Shown piece after piece: positions 59,086-64,000 of a stretch of 64,000 nt of DNA (the first letter of the stretch is position 1; every line of letters starts with the position of its first letter). Under the pieces are notes generated by a model. The model did no database searches. It was not told where the DNA came from and was given only the letters and a program-made list of their open reading frames with translations. The stretch comes from UMGS1312 sp964631595 (GTDB lineage Bacteria > Bacillota > Clostridia > Oscillospirales > CAG-272). The stretch covers positions 1-64,000 of the forward strand of contig CAZVXL010000005.1 of the NCBI GenBank assembly GCA_964631595.1, given 5' to 3'. A program made the translations under genes and the position numbers.

Positions 59086-61170
59086 TTATTTCTCTGCGCT
59101 CATGATGAGCTTTGCAAGCTCGGACTTAGCCGCCTCAATTACCTTGGAATCGTCGGTGTATTTGGTGATTCCGGTGGTGACGGTGGAGAGTATCTCGTTT
59201 ACCGCCTCCTTGCCGCACAGCTTTTCCGCCATGGTGAGGTATTCGAAATCCTCAATACCGTCGCGGATGTACTCCATGCGGATCGAGCCGATGGGGCCGT
59301 TGATACCGAAGCGGTAGCCGGAATAGATGAGCAGTCCGTCTCCGCTGTAGAAATCGTTGTCGGAGGTGCGCCACTCCGAGCCGTCCCAGTAGTTTACAGC
59401 CCAGTACAGACAGCCGTCTACTCCGAACATATACTGCTGCCAGAACAGCGCTCTTGATGCCTCGCCCTGATAGTTTGTGAAGAAGTTTGCGAACGGTGCC
59501 TGCGGCAGAACGCATACGTACCACCACAGCTCATCGCCGGCCTCCTTGTAGGCGGAGAATCTGTCGGCACCGATGCCGTACTTGTTTACCGAGTCAACAC
59601 CGAGAGAGGTCGCTCTTACGGTGCTGAAGAAAATGCCGTTAACAAGCGAGCGCTCGGCAAAGAAGGAGGATATGGGGCACCAGAGATTTGTGAGCTCGGA
59701 TACTACCTCCACCTGATCTCTCTCACCGTACCACGGATTGCTGCAAATGGGAGTTACGTGGCGCGAGCCGGGGAACAGGCGCTCAAGACGGTTGTGTGCG
59801 TATTTCAGCTCGGTTATCTGAGACTGATTGGAGGGCTCATCGACGTAATAGAAGTACGCCTTCTTCTTCCAGTTTTCGTTGTCGCCGTATTTCTCGTAAA
59901 GTCCGGAGATCTCATCGTCGGTCAGCTGATCGAAGATAGCCTGACAGCCGTCAACGCAGAAGCTGCTGACTCTCGGATCGTTTATGTACTCATCGACTCT
60001 GGGATCGTTGAAATCATAGGGCATATGGTAGGCGGAGATGCGGTTCTCCAGCATATACTCATAGTAGTTTTTGTAGAGCTGAGCATCGTCGCCCTCGTAC
60101 AGCTTGTGAGTGGTGTAGACCGTGTACCAGCTCAGACCGAAGGCGGTGGCGCAGGAGGATTCGTCGGGGAGGGTCATATCCCACACCTCGGCGTAGACCT
60201 TGGCGACCTTTACGACCTCACCGTCGGCATTTGTGACGGTGACCTTGGACTCGTAGAGTCCCGCCTCGGCATCCTTGCCTGCCTTAGCCTTGAGAAGGAA
60301 GCCCTGCGAATAGCCGTCCTTGATATCGAACTGCGAGAGGGGGATCATTGCATCGGGGAACTGCACCTTGTAGTTCGGGTTCTTGACAGACTCGGTGGAT
60401 ACGTAGTGGTGCATTGTCATTTCGGTTTCGAGAGAGCCGCCGACACCGTTTTCAAACGGGGTGAAGGCGATGCTCAGATCGGAGTGACCGTTCTCGGAGG
60501 CGAGATATATCTGGCAGGATTCGATCTCGTTCTTCGCCATTGACATACGCAGTGTGGCGGAGGTGCCGATATCGGTGCTTCTGCGGTCGAGCTTCTGCAT
60601 ATTGTCGAGAACGGACAGCGCAAGCGTCTCGTCCTCGTGCTCGGCAACGAGCCTCTCCTCACTGTACGTGACATCGAATATTCCGATATGGATATCCCAA
60701 TCCGCGATGTATTTGAGAAGGAGCGAGGCATCCTCAAGCTCCACCTTGCCGTTGAGATCGGCATCTGCGGCGGGCACGTGGATATCGGGCTCCCAGCCCG
60801 CGATGTACTTGAGTATTCCGATAACGTCGGGGAGGTCGATCTTTCCGTTTCCTACGGTATCGCCCGTTACCGCGCAGGTGAGGGACTCTCCGTTAAGTGT
60901 GACGGTACAGCCGGAGCTGACCTTGTCTGCATCACCGAGCTCCGTCGAGCCGAGGCTGACGGTCACGCCGTCGGATACGAACTGCGCCGCAAGCTCTGCG
61001 GCGGTCATGCCGATCGGAATACGGCTGACATATGCGGAATCCTCGATGAGGGTGAGCTTTGAGGTATCCTTGAGCGCAAGAGGAGCCGAACCCCGTGCAC
61101 TGTCGGCACACACGCCAGTGACACCGAACAGCATTGCGGCACAAAGGAAAAATGATAAAATACGTCTCAT
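59086..61170 (-). CDS. Dockerin-bearing GH123/DUF4091-like glycoside hydrolase
   Basis: A 694-residue exported enzyme. Signal peptide (ILSFFLCAAMLFGVTGVCA), then an N-terminal module (40-100), and a dockerin at residues 102-160 (TVGNGKIDLPDVIGILKYIAGW; DADLNGKVELEDASLLLKYIADW). After it a beta domain (200-330) and the DUF4091/GH123-like barrel. The likely catalytic Asp-Glu pair is 444-445 in YFYYVDEPSNQ. GH123 members cut N-acetylgalactosaminides by substrate-assisted catalysis; the target here could be glycans of host or gut mucus. Its dockerin is near the N-terminus, whereas the four others in this window are C-terminal. ATG 61170 follows AAAGGA; the frame is open further back. Confidence 0.82.
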   Translation of the reverse strand: MRRILSFFLCAAMLFGVTGVCADSARGSAPLALKDTSKLTLIEDSAYVSRIPIGMTAAELAAQFVSDGVTVSLGSTELGDADKVSSGCTVTLNGESLTCAVTGDTVGNGKIDLPDVIGILKYIAGWEPDIHVPAADADLNGKVELEDASLLLKYIADWDIHIGIFDVTYSEERLVAEHEDETLALSVLDNMQKLDRRSTDIGTSATLRMSMAKNEIESCQIYLASENGHSDLSIAFTPFENGVGGSLETEMTMHHYVSTESVKNPNYKVQFPDAMIPLSQFDIKDGYSQGFLLKAKAGKDAEAGLYESKVTVTNADGEVVKVAKVYAEVWDMTLPDESSCATAFGLSWYTVYTTHKLYEGDDAQLYKNYYEYMLENRISAYHMPYDFNDPRVDEYINDPRVSSFCVDGCQAIFDQLTDDEISGLYEKYGDNENWKKKAYFYYVDEPSNQSQITELKYAHNRLERLFPGSRHVTPICSNPWYGERDQVEVVSELTNLWCPISSFFAERSLVNGIFFSTVRATSLGVDSVNKYGIGADRFSAYKEAGDELWWYVCVLPQAPFANFFTNYQGEASRALFWQQYMFGVDGCLYWAVNYWDGSEWRTSDNDFYSGDGLLIYSGYRFGINGPIGSIRMEYIRDGIEDFEYLTMAEKLCGKEAVNEILSTVTTGITKYTDDSKVIEAAKSELAKLIMSAEK

Positions 61171-61332
61171 GTGTTTTGTCCTTTCGTGTATTTTGCGAGT
61201 TTGTACGGATATATTATACAGGATTTTATGAAATAAAACAAGAGCTATACCGAATTTGGCGTGTATTATGAGTCGGAGAGGGCGAAACGGCTCGTGCGCG
61301 GCGGCATTTGTCTCAAAATATTTCCCAAAATG

Positions 61333-61361
61333 TTGCATATTGGAATACTTTGTGATAAAAT
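61333..61361 (+). promoter_or_regulatory. Promoter of ackA
   Basis: TTGCAT, 17 bases, TAAAAT, about 50 bases upstream of the ackA ATG. Confidence 0.7.
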
Positions 61362-61409
61362 TATCATGTATGCAAATTATTATCTTACATAAAGGGAAGG
61401 AAAAAGCAA

Positions 61410-62612
61410 ATGAAAATTCTTGTTATCAACGCGGGAAGCTCCTCTATCAAGTATCAGCTTATTGATATGACGGATGAGTCTGTTCTTGCAAAGGGTATGT
61501 GCGACCGCATCGGAATCGAGGGAGGCAGCTTTAAGCATAAGGCTATCGGCAAGGATGAGTACAAGATACCCGTGCAGATGGCAAACCACGGCGAGGCGAT
61601 TAAGCTTGTGACGGAAGCGCTTGTATCTCCCGAGCACGGCGTGATCTCCTCCATGAGCGAGATCTCGGCTGTCGGTCACCGCGTGCTTCACGGCGGTGAG
61701 AAGTTCTCCGGCTCGGTCATCATCAATGATGACGTTATCGCGGCTATCGAGGAGTGCTGTGAGCTCGGCCCGCTCCACAATCCCCACAATCTGACGGGAA
61801 TCCGCGCCTGCGAGGCTATCATGGGCAATATTCCTCAGGTCGCCGTATTCGATACCGGCTTCCACCAGACAATGCCCGATTACGCATATCTCTATGCTCT
61901 GCCCTATGAGTATTACGAGAAGTACGGCATACGCCGCTACGGCTTCCACGGAACCTCTCACAGATATGTGACCCTGCGCTCCGCGGCTGTGCTCGGCAAA
62001 AAGCCCGAGGATATAAAGCTTGTGACCTGCCATCTCGGAAACGGCTCCTCTATTGCCGCAGTTGACGGCGGTAAGTGCCTTGATACCACGATGGGAGTTA
62101 CTCCTCTTGAGGGAATCATGATGGGAACGCGCTGCGGCTCCATCGACCCCGCGATTGTTCCCCTGATAATGGAGAAGGAGGGACTTTCTCCCAAGGAGAT
62201 CGACACGGTGATGAACAAGAAGTCCGGTATTCTCGGCGTGTCTCAGAAGACGAGCGATAACAGAGATATCGAGCAGGGAGCAAAGGACGGAGATCCCCGT
62301 TGCCAGCTTATCGAGTCCATGATCTGCCACCAGCTTGTCAAGTACATCGGCGGATATGCCGCAGCAATGGGCGGTATCGACGCGATAGCCTTCGCCGGCG
62401 GTATCGGTGAGAACAATCCCCATTACCGCGCAAGAGTTGCCGAAAAGCTGGCGTTCCTCGGCTGCGCCATTGATCCCGAGAAGAATAAGCTTCGCGGCGA
62501 GGAGATAGATATCTCCACTCCCGATGCGAAGGTCAGAATGCTCGTTATCCCCACAAACGAGGAGCTTATGATCGCAAAGGATACCTACGAGCTTACACGT
62601 GAGCTTGTTTGA
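61410..62612 (+). CDS. ackA: Acetate kinase
   Basis: A 400-residue acetate kinase, which makes ATP and acetate from acetyl phosphate in fermentation. Motifs: MKILVINAGSSSIKYQL at the N-terminus, HRVLHGGEKF (catalytic Arg), FDTGFHQTMP (catalytic Asp), RYGFHGTSHRY, CHLGNGSSIAAVDGGK, TTMGVTPLEG, and GGIGENNPHYR near the end. Length is normal. No phosphotransacetylase gene is in the window. An uncharacterised cytosolic protein starts eight bases after its stop. Confidence 0.97.
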   Translation: MKILVINAGSSSIKYQLIDMTDESVLAKGMCDRIGIEGGSFKHKAIGKDEYKIPVQMANHGEAIKLVTEALVSPEHGVISSMSEISAVGHRVLHGGEKFSGSVIINDDVIAAIEECCELGPLHNPHNLTGIRACEAIMGNIPQVAVFDTGFHQTMPDYAYLYALPYEYYEKYGIRRYGFHGTSHRYVTLRSAAVLGKKPEDIKLVTCHLGNGSSIAAVDGGKCLDTTMGVTPLEGIMMGTRCGSIDPAIVPLIMEKEGLSPKEIDTVMNKKSGILGVSQKTSDNRDIEQGAKDGDPRCQLIESMICHQLVKYIGGYAAAMGGIDAIAFAGGIGENNPHYRARVAEKLAFLGCAIDPEKNKLRGEEIDISTPDAKVRMLVIPTNEELMIAKDTYELTRELV

Positions 62613-62620
62613 GGAAAGAT

Positions 62621-64000
62621 ATGAAGAAATACAGTGTAAATGATCCTTGGATAGGCAAGAGAGAGCCGATCGTGTGCCTCTGGAAGCCCGATTATAACCG
62701 CGGCTTCGTATCCAATATGAATACCTCTCTGCTTGTCGATTTCATGTGCTTTTCCGACCGTCAGCTTGAGGAATACGCGCTGATGATGAAGGCGTGCGGC
62801 TTTACTGGCGTTCAGGTCACGGATATCTGCGCCGCTTGGAGAGCCTCCGGCTCACCGGAATTTGTCCATGACAGATTAAAGGTGTTTGCAAATGCGCTCC
62901 ACAAGCACGGCATGGAGTTTACTCTCTGGGCGTGGGCGGCGGAGTTCAGCGGACACGGCTGGCACGATGACGATGCGGCATACTGCCCCGAGGACGGCAA
63001 GCGCGCCATCGACGACCCCAAGGTGAGAGCCTTCTTTGAGAAATACTACGATATTTACGCGGAGATGGCGCCGTATACGGATCGCGTGATCGCGCATTAC
63101 TACGATCCGGGCAATCTGCCCACCATGGACGATGTTATCGATTTTCTGCGGCTCTTTGCGGATAAATTCAAGGCGGCAAATCCGAATGTCAAGATAGGCG
63201 TGGATACGTGGGGCAGTCCGCCGGACTTCCCCGACAGGCTCGTTGAGGCGGGCTTTGAGGATATCATGCTCATGGAGCTGCCCTTCCTCCCGAACTGGAG
63301 CGAGGAGGGCAAGCGCGAGCGCTTCAGAAGCGGAGTAAAGAAGCTCGGCTGTGAGCTCGGCTCATGGGGCTGGTATACCTGCGAATACGAGATAGATCAG
63401 CACGCGATGATGTGCGTGAACAACAGAGTCCTGTCCGACGTTTACAGACAGGTAAGAGAGCAGGGAGACCACGTGATGGTGCCCTCGTATTGGAGCGAAA
63501 TGGATTCGTACCACGTGCTGAACTTCTTTTCGCTGTATGCGGCGGGACATCTTCTGACAGATCCCGATGACGATCCGGACAGACTTCTCCTTGAGAGTGC
63601 GGCGGCAATAGCGGGTGATGCGGATGCCGAGGCGTTCATGTATGTTCTTGAGCTGATACGCGATGCGCGCTCCGGCGATTCGTGGGCTACGTATTGGTGG
63701 CAGCATGAGGGCGGAAAGTACAATATGCTTCATGCCGACAATGCGGAGGAGATCCTTGAGAGAGGCACAAGGGCTGCGCAGATCCTTGAGGAGCTTGTGG
63801 GCAAACGGCTTGACTCTGCGAAGATACACTTCCCGATAAAGCCGTGGCAGCTTATGAAGCTCATACAGCCGCACGTCGATCAGATAGTAAAGTACGCAGA
63901 GTTCCGCATCGGCTTCAAGAAGCTTGAAGAAATGTACGCCGCCGAGGGCGATACCGAGGGCGTGCGCGCATATCTTGCGGAGCTGTGGGAGCCTGTTCCC
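62621..64000 (+). CDS. Uncharacterised TIM-barrel-like protein, runs off window
   Basis: A frame opens at ATG 62621 (after GAGGAAAG) and is still open at base 64000, giving at least 460 residues. I do not recognise a family. It begins YSVNDPWIGKREPIVCLWKPDYNRGFVSNMN. Later blocks (FANALHKHGMEFTLWAWAAEF, VIAHYYDPGNLPTMDDVIDFLRLFADKF, FPDRLVEAGFEDIMLMELPFL, CELGSWGWYTCEYEIDQHAMM) read like the beta strands of a glycoside-hydrolase-type barrel with clustered Trp, His and Asp. No signal peptide. It follows ackA by eight bases and is probably co-transcribed. Confidence 0.7.
   Translation, partial: MKKYSVNDPWIGKREPIVCLWKPDYNRGFVSNMNTSLLVDFMCFSDRQLEEYALMMKACGFTGVQVTDICAAWRASGSPEFVHDRLKVFANALHKHGMEFTLWAWAAEFSGHGWHDDDAAYCPEDGKRAIDDPKVRAFFEKYYDIYAEMAPYTDRVIAHYYDPGNLPTMDDVIDFLRLFADKFKAANPNVKIGVDTWGSPPDFPDRLVEAGFEDIMLMELPFLPNWSEEGKRERFRSGVKKLGCELGSWGWYTCEYEIDQHAMMCVNNRVLSDVYRQVREQGDHVMVPSYWSEMDSYHVLNFFSLYAAGHLLTDPDDDPDRLLLESAAAIAGDADAEAFMYVLELIRDARSGDSWATYWWQHEGGKYNMLHADNAEEILERGTRAAQILEELVGKRLDSAKIHFPIKPWQLMKLIQPHVDQIVKYAEFRIGFKKLEEMYAAEGDTEGVRAYLAELWEPVP

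Overview
The window is chromosomal DNA of a fairly GC-rich, Gram-positive, fermentative anaerobe, most likely an uncultured gut or rumen member of the Clostridia. This is inferred from gene content: acetate kinase, methylglyoxal synthase, RNase J, sortase, SipW-class exported proteins, processive diacylglycerol glucosyltransferase, many exported proteins carrying type I dockerins, sigma-A promoters of the TTGACA-N17-TATAAT type, and LexA boxes of the Gram-positive GAAC-N4-GTTC type. No rRNA, tRNA, CRISPR array or insertion sequence was seen.

Layout. 1-8.4 kb: the end of gdhA; a flavin reductase / glycolipid glycosyltransferase / Gp37-Gp68-family run; then a glycolytic block pgk-mgsA-tpiA-(polysaccharide deacetylase)-pfkA. 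8.6-15.7 kb (minus): a GH3 beta-glucosidase with its own promoter, a small membrane protein, and three consecutive dockerin proteins (BspA-like leucine-rich repeats, a putative TIM-barrel hydrolase, a transglutaminase-like protein). 16.1-18.2 kb: an EF-G-like GTPase. 18.4-26.5 kb (minus): dus, cysteine desulfurase, a lipoprotein, an amidohydrolase and a tandem pair of DUF4838 lipoproteins.

26.8-38.5 kb: a compact phage-type particle cassette: terminase small and large subunits, portal, scaffold, capsid, connector, head closure, tail proteins, fibres, holin and endolysin. It has a consensus promoter whose start site is covered by a perfect LexA box, and another LexA box before the portal gene. 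I see no integrase, repressor, replication gene, tail chaperone or tape-measure gene. The endolysin ends in a dockerin like those of the host exoproteins. This is the most unusual system in the window: an SOS-controlled, possibly domesticated (gene-transfer-agent-like) particle with a dockerin-tagged lysin. One fibre gene is broken by two frameshifts.

38.6-42.2 kb: asnA with an aspartate-aminotransferase-like gene, and a Gfo/Idh/MocA oxidoreductase. 42.5-53.7 kb: a surface-matrix locus with a small exported protein, a class D sortase, a membrane protein, three SipW/TasA-class exported proteins, a 1556-residue MucBP/InlB-repeat protein with a Cys/His-rich insert, a further TasA-class protein and a PPQTG-anchored protein; no SipW peptidase is in the window. 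53.7-54.4 kb: a 35-bp tandem repeat and a strongly structured RNA candidate ahead of rnjA. 54.4-64 kb: rnjA, a Dabb protein, a U32 peptidase, uppP, a SLOG protein, a dockerin-bearing GH123/DUF4091-like enzyme (minus), ackA, and an unfinished cytosolic protein running off the end.

The gene set fits a polysaccharide-degrading fermenter: extracellular dockerin proteins presumably dock on cohesins encoded elsewhere, sugars pass through glycolysis with a methylglyoxal bypass, and acetate kinase makes ATP.
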